Source of the DNA: JAIEPT01 sp038217425
GTDB lineage: Bacteria; Planctomycetota; Planctomycetia; Gemmatales; Gemmataceae
Assembly: GCA_038217425.1 (NCBI GenBank)
Contig: JBBQPM010000135.1
Span: 1-18,121, forward strand
Direction: 5' to 3'
Length of the DNA stretch: 18,121 nt
This document shows, one piece after another, positions 5,786 through 13,184 of the stretch. Below the pieces are notes generated by a model. The model was given only the letters and a program-made list of their open reading frames with translations. It was not told where the DNA came from and did not search any database. The translations under genes and the position numbers were made by a program. Positions within the stretch are counted from its first letter, which is position 1; the number at the start of each line of letters is the position of its first letter.

Positions 5786-7471
5786 TCAGCCGATCTCTTC
5801 CTCCACCGTCAGCGACTCGCGAAACTTGAGGTCCGACAGCAGGCACGGATGCTTGTACTGCTCCAGCGTGCCGCCGCTGCGCGTCAGGCGCTGCCGATCC
5901 CAGATCTGCCAGGCTCCGGTCGGAATCACCTCGACGCGGACGGGCCCTAGCCGCTGCGTTTCGCGCTTGCCGGCATACTCGACGTTCGCCTCCTGCAAGC
6001 GGCGTTCGAACACTTCGCCCAATTTGGCTCCACGCTCGCGGTTGGCCAGGTCGCCGCGCTCGATGAACAGACCGTAATAGGGCATCTCATCGTGCCAGAT
6101 CGGCGCCAGCGTGTAGGCGGTCACGTTCATGTCGAGATCGCGCAGCGTCTGCGTCATGGCGCCGGTGACGTGGTACTCGGAGATCTTCTCGCCTGTGAGA
6201 TTCGCGAAAAGGGCGCCCTTGGAGAGGAACTCGACCATCGGCGTGGCGTTGTGGTAACCGGTGCAGCGGACCACGTCGAAAATGTTGTAGCGATACAGGC
6301 CGTACGACGTGGTCAGAAGGATGTAGTAGTTTCGGCCCGGCTGGATTTCGTGGGCGGCGAGAACGGTGGGCTGCGTGCTGTTGATTTCGTCTTCGGGGAC
6401 GAACTCGAGATAGTTCGTGGTGATGTCGAGAACGCCGCTGGGGGTGTTGTCGCTCATGGGGATCGTCATGCGCCCCTCGGACGCGATCAGCCCGAGATCG
6501 CGGACGGGCGTGGCGCCGAAATACTTCGGGAATTGCCGCAGGTACGCGCCCATGGAGCCGCCGGTCCAGTTGCCGATGACGCAGTCCTTGGGCCAGATGT
6601 CTTTGGGATAGAGCGTCCCGCTCTGACGGATGGCGGTTTCGAGTTCCTTGACGCGGTCGGGATATTTCTTCGCCAGCTTCCCCGCCAGGTACGCGCGGAT
6701 GTCAGCGGGGAGTTCGATCTTTTTATCCAGCGTGCCGTCGCGCAGGTCGCGCAGCAGGTTCTCTTTTTCCTGATCGCCGACCTTGGCAAGGTTCAGCAAC
6801 GTGCTCGGGTTGGCCGCCAGGATCATGCCGACCTTGCGGAACATGCTGAGGCGTAGGGCGAGGTAATACTTGGCGTTCGGATCTTTGAGTTTGCCGAGGA
6901 TGGCGGGAACGCAGTAGAGCCAGCGGACGATGCGCATTTGCATGGTTGCGGTGAGTCCGGTGACCGCGCCGCACGGAATGCCCGACGGAGCCGTGAATTC
7001 TTGCCAATCGCCCGACATCTGGATGATGGGCCGAAAGCGGACCGGCGGATGGTCGCGGTAGACCTTCAGGCCCCAGATGTTCCAACCGCGTTTGTAGTCG
7101 GCGAGATACTGGTTCGTGACGGGGATGTACTTGCGCGCCGCGGTGGTGCCGCTGGTCATCGCGAACATGTGGACCTTGCTGTCGCCCAGGAGCGCCTTGG
7201 TGTCGCCTTTGGTCACGCGCTGGATGTAGGGGTCGAAATACTCGTACCCGGCGATGGGCAGGTGCTTGCGGTAGTCGGCGATCGTCTTGATGTCCTTGAA
7301 GTGATGATCGCGGGCGAAGTCGGTGTCGGCATGGTGGCGCAGGAAGCCTTGCAGGAGCGCTTCCTGCACGGCCTGCGGCGAATTGGTCGCCTCTTCGAAC
7401 GCGTTGAGGCGTCGGCGGACCGACCACGCGGCGACTTTGCCGAACACTTTGCGGATCAACCATTGAAGCAT
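5786..7471 (-). CDS. GH3 family acyl-adenylating (auxin-responsive-type) protein
   Basis: 561 residues, typical of GH3. Plant members adenylate a carboxylic acid with ATP and join it to an amino acid. ANL-type motifs are all present: phosphate loop MTSGTTAARKYIPV (106-110 TSGTT), the SE motif ASEGRMTIP (331-334), YRYNIFDVVRCTGYH (393-407) equivalent to the YRxGD region, and the conserved lysine in TGEKI (K429) at the hinge to the C-terminal lobe. It is the last gene of the acyl-chain operon, 13 bp after the hydrolase gene, with a weak SD (AAAGAG). Context suggests its acid substrate is the operon's acyl product or something released by the hydrolase; that is inference, because bacterial GH3 substrates are mostly unknown. 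No terminator separates it from the convergent MFS gene. Confidence 0.9.
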   Translation of the reverse strand: MLQWLIRKVFGKVAAWSVRRRLNAFEEATNSPQAVQEALLQGFLRHHADTDFARDHHFKDIKTIADYRKHLPIAGYEYFDPYIQRVTKGDTKALLGDSKVHMFAMTSGTTAARKYIPVTNQYLADYKRGWNIWGLKVYRDHPPVRFRPIIQMSGDWQEFTAPSGIPCGAVTGLTATMQMRIVRWLYCVPAILGKLKDPNAKYYLALRLSMFRKVGMILAANPSTLLNLAKVGDQEKENLLRDLRDGTLDKKIELPADIRAYLAGKLAKKYPDRVKELETAIRQSGTLYPKDIWPKDCVIGNWTGGSMGAYLRQFPKYFGATPVRDLGLIASEGRMTIPMSDNTPSGVLDITTNYLEFVPEDEINSTQPTVLAAHEIQPGRNYYILLTTSYGLYRYNIFDVVRCTGYHNATPMVEFLSKGALFANLTGEKISEYHVTGAMTQTLRDLDMNVTAYTLAPIWHDEMPYYGLFIERGDLANRERGAKLGEVFERRLQEANVEYAGKRETQRLGPVRVEVIPTGAWQIWDRQRLTRSGGTLEQYKHPCLLSDLKFRESLTVEEEIG

Positions 7472-7484
7472 GACGAGGCTCTTT

Positions 7485-8480
7485 CTACGAAGCCCCTGCA
7501 GGCAACGGTTGAGGGGTGTGAACGAGATGGGTGTCGAAAAACGCGCGCACGCGCCGCTGGTATTCCTGGGCCGCGAGGTGAAACGCCTGATTGTGCTTCG
7601 CCTTGTCGACGATCCAGAGTTCCTTGGGCGCGCCCGCGGAATCGAAGAGCACCCGGGCCATTTCCGGCTTGATGTAATTGTCGGCTCCGCCGTGAATCAT
7701 GAACAGGGGCCGAGGCGCGAGCTTGGGGATCGCTTCTTCCAGGCAAGGATAGTTCGCTTTTCCTTCCTGAGTCAGTCGCTCCAGGGTGCGGACAGCGAGG
7801 ATGCGGTAGTACCAATCCGGAAGAATGTTGCCGAGCCAGCGCCGTTTCGTGTAGATGTGGATCCATTGCCGCATGTAGGGGACCATGGTCGAAAGGGGCG
7901 AGAAGATGCCGTCGACCACGAAGCAGCGAAGGTAAGGATCTTCGGCGCCGACGACGAGTCCGGCACTGCCTCCCTTGCTGAGCCCGAAAAGCCCAATGCC
8001 GGCCCGCTCCGCATCGGGGCGGGCTTTGAGATACGCCAGGGCCGCGCGATAATCCTGCACCTCGAAATCGGTGACCCATTGCCGCGGTTCGTATCCCCCC
8101 GCGGACGGACTTTGGCCCTGCCCGCGCGTCTCGCAGGCGAAACAATCGTATCCGGCCTGGAGCAGGAATTCGCAGTAAGGAAGGCAGGCCCAGCGATTGG
8201 TGCCGAACTCCAGACCGAAGAGGATGACGCCCTTGCGCGGCACGGTCGTCTTGACGTAGCAGGCCTTGAGTTTGACGCCGTCGGTGGAGTCAATTTCGAT
8301 CTGCTCGGCATCGGGCGAGGGCTTGCCGAAGGGAATGATAAAGAGCGGCTTTTCCTGAAAGATGCGGACGATGAGATGCAGATAGTTATGCAGCACCCAG
8401 CGGTGAAAGGCGTAGAGCGTCAGGAAGACGACGAGCGCCACCCCGACGAGAATGCCCGCGATCAATAGGAGCCAATCCAA
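7485..8480 (-). CDS. Membrane-anchored alpha/beta hydrolase
   Basis: 331 residues. A single N-terminal hydrophobic helix (about 3-25, LLLIAGILVGVALVVFLTLY) anchors the protein. An alpha/beta hydrolase of the acyl-transferring or peptidase-like type follows. The triad is visible: nucleophile S168 in GLSKGG, D267 in GGADNYIKPE, H296 in KAKHNQAF. The oxyanion region is probably FGLEFGTNRW. The start is TTG at 8480 with GAGGAA 6 nt upstream; no ATG lies nearby in frame and a later start would cut the helix. It sits 83 bp after the intact KAS gene and 13 bp before GH3. A thioesterase-like role in releasing the operon's acyl chain is plausible but not shown. Confidence 0.85.
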   Translation of the reverse strand: MDWLLLIAGILVGVALVVFLTLYAFHRWVLHNYLHLIVRIFQEKPLFIIPFGKPSPDAEQIEIDSTDGVKLKACYVKTTVPRKGVILFGLEFGTNRWACLPYCEFLLQAGYDCFACETRGQGQSPSAGGYEPRQWVTDFEVQDYRAALAYLKARPDAERAGIGLFGLSKGGSAGLVVGAEDPYLRCFVVDGIFSPLSTMVPYMRQWIHIYTKRRWLGNILPDWYYRILAVRTLERLTQEGKANYPCLEEAIPKLAPRPLFMIHGGADNYIKPEMARVLFDSAGAPKELWIVDKAKHNQAFHLAAQEYQRRVRAFFDTHLVHTPQPLPAGAS

Positions 8481-8486
8481 GTGATG

Positions 8487-8492
8487 TTCCTC
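8487..8492 (-). promoter_or_regulatory. Ribosome binding site supporting a TTG start for the hydrolase
   Basis: The minus strand reads GAGGAA, then 6 nt, then TTG (8480-8478). This supports the rare TTG start over the internal GTG at codon 14, which would cut into the membrane helix. Confidence 0.6.
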
Positions 8493-8502
8493 GTATCATT
8501 CT

Positions 8503-8551
8503 CCCCATTTAGCGCTCGATACGGGCGCGAGAATGGCGAGCGCTAAACGGG
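8503..8551. repeat. Palindrome with TTTAGCGCTCG arms
   Basis: CCCCATTTAGCGCTCG (8503-8518) is the inverted complement of CGAGCGCTAAACGGGG (8537-8552) with one mismatch, around an 18-nt GC-rich loop. It fills most of the 83-bp gap between the intact KAS gene and the hydrolase gene. The transcript would carry a 15-16 bp hairpin. There is no T-run. The arms are unrelated to the other palindromes of the window. Confidence 0.6.
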
Positions 8552-8563
8552 GACGATGCGAAC

Positions 8564-9856
8564 TTAATCCCTGAATCGGCTCACGATCAGCGAGACGTTT
8601 TGTCCGCCGAAGCCGAAGCTATTGCTGAGGACGTGATCGACCTTTTTCTCGCGCATCTGGTTGGCAATGTAGTCCAGATCGAGTTCGGGATCGGGCGTCT
8701 CGTAGTTCATCGTCGGCGGCAGCCCCCCGTGGAGGATCGCCATGACGCTTGTAATGAGTTCGGCGGCGCCGGCGGCGGCGATCAAGTGCCCGAGCATGCT
8801 TTTGCTCGAGGACGTCGGAAGCTGGTAGGCGTAATCGCCAAAGACTTTCTTGATGGCCACCGTCTCCACGCGGTCATTGACCTGTGTGCTCGTGCCGTGG
8901 GCATTGATGTAACCGATGTCCCGAGGGTTGAGCCTGGCGTCCTTGAGGGCGCCCTCGATGCAGGCGATGGCGCCGCGGCCGTCGGGATGGCTGTCGGTCA
9001 TGCGAAACGCGTCGGCGGTCGATCCATAGCCGGTGAGTTCCGCGTAGATCTTGGCGCCGCGCTGCTTGGCGTGTCCCAACTCTTCGAGCACCAGCATCGC
9101 CGCCCCTTCGCCCAGGACGAAGCCGTCGCGATGCAGATCGAATGGGCACGACGCTTTCTTCGGGTCCTTGTTGTTGGCCGAGAGAGCGGTGAGCAGGTTA
9201 AAGCCGGTGACGCCGAACGGATGGATCATGCTGTGGGCGCCGCCGGAGAGGATGAGGTCGGCGTCGCCCCAGCGGATCATCTCCGCTGCTTCGCCCAGCG
9301 CCTGGCTCGAGGCGGCGCAGGCGGTGAGGCAGTTGTAGTTGGGCCCCTGCAAGTTGAAATAGTCGGCCAAGTGCGCGGGCGTGGTGTGCAGTTCCTGTTC
9401 GTACTCGCGCTCGGCGTGGAAACGCTCGAGGGCGCCGGCGGTGAAGCGGGCCGCATCGACCTGATGCGTTTCCCGATTGTAACTGTCCCCGATCAGGGAG
9501 ATCAGCCCGTCGAAATCCTGGATCCCCTCGCCCGAACCCAGGTACACGCCGAAGCGAGTGCGGTCGACCTTTTCGTCGTCAATAAGCCCCGAGTCGGCGA
9601 GCGCCTGCTGTGATGCGGCGGCGCCGAACTTGGCGTTGATGCCCGAGTTGGCCCAGCGCTCGGCATTTTTCACGAACTTCGTCAACTCGAAACCCTTAAC
9701 CTCGGCCGCGAACTTGGTCGGAAACGTACGGGCGTCGAAGTGCGTGATCCAGTCCATGCCGCTCTTGCCCGCGAGCTGGTTCTCGTAGAGTTCCTTGACG
9801 CTATGCCCGAGCGGCGTGATCGCTCCCATGCCGGTGATGACGACGCGTTTTCTCAT
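8564..9856 (-). CDS. Beta-ketoacyl-ACP synthase II-like (FabF family), catalytically complete
   Basis: 430 residues. It condenses an acyl primer with malonyl-ACP. The thiolase-fold triad is intact: C180 in NCLTACAASS, H320 in INAHGTSTQVND, H357 in KSMLGHLIAAAGA, with the C-terminal SNSFGFGGQN loop. All three residues lie 16 positions later than in E. coli FabF (164, 304, 341), so the family core is kept with a net 16-residue insertion before the cysteine, most likely around 118-165 (YNRETHQVDAARF to AHLADYF). The RBS GAGGAAA is 5 nt from the ATG. It is preceded by a 30-bp-armed palindromic element and by the KAS-like gene lacking the triad, with which it probably forms a heterodimer as in type II polyketide synthases. 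Confidence 0.93.
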   Translation of the reverse strand: MRKRVVITGMGAITPLGHSVKELYENQLAGKSGMDWITHFDARTFPTKFAAEVKGFELTKFVKNAERWANSGINAKFGAAASQQALADSGLIDDEKVDRTRFGVYLGSGEGIQDFDGLISLIGDSYNRETHQVDAARFTAGALERFHAEREYEQELHTTPAHLADYFNLQGPNYNCLTACAASSQALGEAAEMIRWGDADLILSGGAHSMIHPFGVTGFNLLTALSANNKDPKKASCPFDLHRDGFVLGEGAAMLVLEELGHAKQRGAKIYAELTGYGSTADAFRMTDSHPDGRGAIACIEGALKDARLNPRDIGYINAHGTSTQVNDRVETVAIKKVFGDYAYQLPTSSSKSMLGHLIAAAGAAELITSVMAILHGGLPPTMNYETPDPELDLDYIANQMREKKVDHVLSNSFGFGGQNVSLIVSRFRD

Positions 9857-9877
9857 GATTTCCTCTTCCGAGACTTT

Positions 9878-9993
9878 GGCGCGCGGGGGACGCTAGTCTC
9901 CCGGTACGTCAATTCTGCCACTGGCGCTGACCCGAAACGAACACAACGCGTTCCATTATTCTTGTACCGGGGGACTAACATCCCCCGCTCGCC
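9878..9993. repeat. REPIN-like element (two inverted REP palindromes)
   Basis: Two 30-bp arms (9878-9907 and 9964-9993) are inverted complements at 26 of 30 positions, with a 56-nt spacer. Each arm is itself a small palindrome: GGGGGAC-GCTA-GTCTCCC on the left (one G-T pair) and CGGGGGA-CTAACA-TCCCCCG on the right. Paired REP palindromes in inverted order is the architecture called REPIN. It starts 2 bp after the stop of the KAS-like gene and ends 21 bp before the start of the intact KAS gene. No RAYT transposase is in the window. Confidence 0.75.
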
Positions 9994-9994
9994 T

Positions 9995-11263
9995 TCACTC
10001 CCACTTGCGGCAAACAATCGCCGAACACTGCCCCATGTCGGTGAAGCCGATCTTCACGAAGTACGGCTTCGTCACGGGCCGAGGCTCGCGCGTCACCTGG
10101 ATTGGACACTCCGGGTCAGGCGTGAAGTAATTCCTGGTCGCGGGGAGAATGCCTTTGTGCAGCGCCATCACGCTGGCAGTTAATTCTACCAGCGTGCTGC
10201 TGGCGCCGAGGTTGCCGGTCGAGCTTTTCAGGCCCCAGACCGGCGTCTCCAGTCCGAAGACTTCGTGGATCCCCTTGGCTTCCCAGGCATCGGAGACCGG
10301 ACTCCCCAGTCCGACGCCGTTGACGTGATCGATGTCGCTCGGTTTGACGTTTGCCTGTTCCATCGCGAAGCGGATCGCCCGCGCCAGGCCTCGGCCGGTG
10401 CACCCGCGGTCGAACGAGGCGCCGAACCCGACCATCTCGGCCAGGATCGGGGCGTTGCGCTTTTGGGCGTGCTCCAGCACCTCGGCCACGACCACGCCGC
10501 CTCCTTCGCCCAGGACGTAACCGTCGCGAGTGAGGTCGTACGGGCGAACCGCCGTCTCGGGCGTCTCGTTGCGTTTCGAGAGGATCGCGAACTTCGCCTG
10601 GCGGACCATGCTGAGAGGATTGATTTTGCTGTCGGCGCCGCCGACGAGGAAGATGTCGGCCTGGCCGCGCCGCAGGATGCGGTACGCTTCGCCCAGGGCC
10701 AGGAGCCCGGCGACTTCCGATTCGGTGATGGTGTTGTTGGGCCCCTGCGCGTCCTGCAAGATCGAAACGTGGCAGGCGAGCATGTTGGGCAGATACTTGA
10801 GCATCCAGAGGGGCGTGATGTTGGGAATGCCCTGTTCGCCCCAGATCTTGAGATCGACGTCGTGGGCGCCGTTCTTACAGCTAATGACGGCTGCCATGCC
10901 CAGTTCGTGGAGTTCCGAGGGGATGAGCCCGGAGCCGAACTCGATGCCGAAACGGGTCGGGTCGGTTTCGCCTTTTTTGAGCCTGGTGTCGTCCATGCAG
11001 ATCTGGGCGGCGACGACGGCGAGCTGGATGGCGCGCGCCATCACGCGCAGGCTTTTGCGTTCTTTCTTTTCGATGAAGTTCTTGGGATCGAGATCGCGGA
11101 TTTCGCCGGCGATGCGGCAAGGCAGCGAAGAGGCGTCGAACGCCTTGATTGGGACGATGCCCGATTTGCCGGCGACGAGCGCATCCCACAAGGCCTCTTT
11201 GCCGATGCCGAGAGGGGTGGCGACGCCGAAGCCGCTGAGGACGACGCGAGGAACGGAAGCCAT
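9995..11263 (-). CDS. KAS-like protein without catalytic triad (chain-length-factor-like)
   Basis: 422 residues of the ketosynthase fold, clearly related to the adjacent intact KAS (GPN loop, GEAYRILRRGQADIFLVGGAD, RDGYVLGEGG, GFTDMGQCSAIV). Aligned without gaps around each active-site residue, the nucleophile Cys is E183 (NTITESEVAG), the first His is V317 (VNGVGLGSPVSD) and the second is N351 (STGNLGASS). The fold is otherwise intact and full length, so this is not a decayed gene. Known KAS-beta or chain length factor subunits of type II PKS also lack the Cys (often Gln) and act as partners that shape the chain tunnel. That role is inferred here. It precedes the intact KAS in the operon; an SD-like GGTAGGTG is upstream. 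Confidence 0.85.
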   Translation of the reverse strand: MASVPRVVLSGFGVATPLGIGKEALWDALVAGKSGIVPIKAFDASSLPCRIAGEIRDLDPKNFIEKKERKSLRVMARAIQLAVVAAQICMDDTRLKKGETDPTRFGIEFGSGLIPSELHELGMAAVISCKNGAHDVDLKIWGEQGIPNITPLWMLKYLPNMLACHVSILQDAQGPNNTITESEVAGLLALGEAYRILRRGQADIFLVGGADSKINPLSMVRQAKFAILSKRNETPETAVRPYDLTRDGYVLGEGGGVVVAEVLEHAQKRNAPILAEMVGFGASFDRGCTGRGLARAIRFAMEQANVKPSDIDHVNGVGLGSPVSDAWEAKGIHEVFGLETPVWGLKSSTGNLGASSTLVELTASVMALHKGILPATRNYFTPDPECPIQVTREPRPVTKPYFVKIGFTDMGQCSAIVCRKWE

Positions 11264-11347
11264 GAAACACCTACCCGTGGACCCTGAGCGAAGACTGTGC
11301 GCATTGCGGAACGATAACAGCGAATTCCGGGGCGCGACTCGTCAGGG

Positions 11348-11884
11348 CTATTGTACGCCCTGCGGAGTGCTGTCCTTGCTCTCGACCAGGACCTTCGCGA
11401 GTCCCAGGATGTGCTTCAGTTCTCCGCTGAAGACGAAGTTCTTGTCCCCAAAAAGTTGTTGTGAACGACTCTGATCCAGGTGCGCGAAGAACATCTCCGC
11501 CTCACCCACCGGAACTTCCGGAAGCGGATCGGGAATCGGCGTGCCGGCGGGAAAAGCGTGCACGCGTCCCTTCACCGAGGCGCCTTCCGGGCGCAGGACG
11601 ATGATCTCGACGTCGTAGACGAGCGTCTCGCCGGCGCGGATCTCGCGCTGAAACTTGGCCGAGACGATCTTGGCGAGGACGACCTTTTCCTTGAAGTCGT
11701 TGGCCTCGCCCACGAGGATGCCGCCGGTCTGGGCGATCCCCTCGAGCATCAGCGCCGCAGGGAAAACCGGGTAGCCGGGGAAGTGATCACGAAAGATATC
11801 TTCCGCCTGGCTGGTATTTTTCAACGCTCGCGCCGCTGTCTTGGGCTCGAACTTGAGAAACCGATCGATCCAGAGCCAACGCAT
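11348..11884 (-). CDS. FabZ-like 3-hydroxyacyl-ACP dehydratase with C-terminal extension
   Basis: 178 residues of hotdog fold. It would remove water from 3-hydroxyacyl-ACP. Catalytic H34 lies in DHFPGYPVFPAALMLEGIAQTGG, with E48 14 residues later, the FabZ His/Glu spacing. The core ends near residue 140. About 35 further residues (SRSQQLFGDKNFVFSGELKHILGLAKV) are beyond the usual FabZ length of about 150 and of unknown role. A Gly of the usual PG before the long helix is Ala (FPAALM). The RBS GGGGAG is 6 nt upstream. It is the second dehydratase of the operon, so the two probably act on different chain lengths or form a heteromer. A palindromic repeat separates it from the ACP gene. Confidence 0.85.
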   Translation of the reverse strand: MRWLWIDRFLKFEPKTAARALKNTSQAEDIFRDHFPGYPVFPAALMLEGIAQTGGILVGEANDFKEKVVLAKIVSAKFQREIRAGETLVYDVEIIVLRPEGASVKGRVHAFPAGTPIPDPLPEVPVGEAEMFFAHLDQSRSQQLFGDKNFVFSGELKHILGLAKVLVESKDSTPQGVQ

Positions 11885-11900
11885 CGCGTTCTCCCCGTCC

Positions 11901-11962
11901 TCCGAGCCGGAAGCGTGAGCGACGACTCCTTGGGAGTTCGTCGCTCACGCTTCCGGCTCGGA
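11901..11962. repeat. Palindromic repeat, GAGCCGGAAG family, copy 2
   Basis: The 25-bp arms (11901-11925 and 11938-11962) are perfect inverted complements; the core is GAGCCGGAAGCGTGAGCGAC. The 12-nt loop can pair further (CTCC with GGAG). It lies 4 bp after the ACP stop and 16 bp before the ATG of the second dehydratase, so it is co-transcribed and could slow ribosomes or protect the upstream mRNA end. Confidence 0.9.
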
Positions 11963-11966
11963 CACT

Positions 11967-12359
11967 CTACTTCGCGGCCAGCTTGCCCTGGATGTACTTG
12001 GTGATCATCTCGACGGTGAAGAGATCGCCGATCGAGGAGACCTCGCGCGACTTCTTGAAGGTCGAAAGATCCGCGAAGGGCATCTTGGTTTCCAGCTCGT
12101 TCAGGCCCTTGTCGGTGATCTTGCCGTTCTCGACGAATTCCGGGTCGCCCTGGAAGATCGATTCGGGGAACAGCTCGCCGCGCGGGATCTTGATGTTGAA
12201 CTCGCGTTCCAGACGGAACACGATGTCCAGGAAATCGATGGATTCGGCTCCCAGGTCTCCCTGGAGCGTCGAGGACGGTTCGATCTCGTCTTCGTCGACG
12301 TTAAGCGCCTCCACGAGCGTCGAGGAGACTTTCAGGTAGATTTCTTCCTGGGTTTTCAT
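11967..12359 (-). CDS. Acyl carrier protein, oversized (130 residues)
   Basis: Carries the growing chain on a phosphopantetheine arm at S40 in GDLGAESIDFLDIVFRLEREF, the helix II motif (normally DSL, here ESI). Helix I (EEIYLKVSSTLVEALNVDEDEI) and the final helix (VEMITKYIQGKL) fit an ACP. Between helix II and the last helix there are about 50 residues more than in a 78-residue ACP (about 57-105, from RGELFPESIF to FADLSTFKKSREV), enriched in charged residues. A strong RBS (GGAGG, 11 nt before the ATG) suggests high expression. It sits between FabG and the second dehydratase and is probably dedicated to this pathway rather than the housekeeping ACP. Confidence 0.88.
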   Translation of the reverse strand: MKTQEEIYLKVSSTLVEALNVDEDEIEPSSTLQGDLGAESIDFLDIVFRLEREFNIKIPRGELFPESIFQGDPEFVENGKITDKGLNELETKMPFADLSTFKKSREVSSIGDLFTVEMITKYIQGKLAAK

Positions 12360-12411
12360 CGCTATAGAACCTCCAAAAAAGGAAAGGATGCAAAATCGTA
12401 GGGTGCTTCGT

Positions 12412-13170
12412 TTAGACGGCGACGGCTCCCAAGCTGAGCCCGCCGTCGACCTTGATCACTTGTCCGGTGATATACGCGGCATCGGCACTGGCCAGGAACA
12501 CCGCCACCTTGGCAATGTCGTCAGGTTGGCCCAGACGCTTCATCGGAATCATCTTCGTGATGATGTCGCCCGCCTTGTTGCGGACCGCTTCGCTCATGTC
12601 GGTCGCGATGAAGCCCGGGGCGATGGCGTTGACGGTCACGCCTCGGCTCGCCAGCTCCGTCGCCAGGGCCCGCGTGAAGGCGTTGATCGCCCCCTTGCTG
12701 GCCGCGTAGTTCGTCTGCCCCGGATTCGTGTGATCCGCGGCAATGCTCGAAACGTTGATGATTCGACCCTTGCGCTGCCGGGCCATCGCAAAGGCGACCG
12801 CGCGACAGAAGTTGAACGTACCGTTCAGGTTCGTGTCGATCACTGCGTTCCAGTCGGCCGGCTCCATGCGGACGAAGAGTCCGTCACGAATGATGCCGGC
12901 GTTGTTCACCAAAATATTGATCGGGCCCCAGTCCTTCTCGACCGCATCGACGACGGCCTGAGCGTCTTCGCCCTTGGTCACGTCGCACTGGTAGGCCTTG
13001 ACGGTCCCGCCGGCGGCCGTCGCTTCGGCGACCAATGCATCGGCAGCGGCCTGACTTCCCTTGAAAACTAACGCAACCTTCGCCCCTTCTTGCGCGAACG
13101 CCTGCACAATGCCTTTGCCGATCCCCCGGCTCCCGCCGGTCACGATCGCCACCTGATCCTTGAGTCGCAT
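12412..13170 (-). CDS. fabG: 3-oxoacyl-ACP reductase (FabG-type SDR)
   Basis: 252 residues, a classical short-chain dehydrogenase that reduces 3-oxoacyl-ACP with NADPH. The Rossmann glycine motif is TGGSRGIG (11-18), with NNAG at 89-92. The catalytic tetrad is N114, S142, Y155 and K159 (NVSSIAAD, NYAASK). The C-terminal part has APGFIATDM and VDGG, both standard for FabG. Length and spacing match E. coli FabG. The RBS AAGGAAG is well placed. It lies 14 bp downstream of the first dehydratase and 52 bp upstream of the ACP, so reduction and dehydration enzymes are made together. Confidence 0.93.
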   Translation of the reverse strand: MRLKDQVAIVTGGSRGIGKGIVQAFAQEGAKVALVFKGSQAAADALVAEATAAGGTVKAYQCDVTKGEDAQAVVDAVEKDWGPINILVNNAGIIRDGLFVRMEPADWNAVIDTNLNGTFNFCRAVAFAMARQRKGRIINVSSIAADHTNPGQTNYAASKGAINAFTRALATELASRGVTVNAIAPGFIATDMSEAVRNKAGDIITKMIPMKRLGQPDDIAKVAVFLASADAAYITGQVIKVDGGLSLGAVAV

Positions 13171-13184
13171 GAAGCTTCCTTCCC

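Noticed and set aside
8503..8552. Bidirectional terminator between KAS and hydrolase genes
   Set aside because: No T-run on either side, and both genes are in the same direction, so the hairpin is more likely a repeat.
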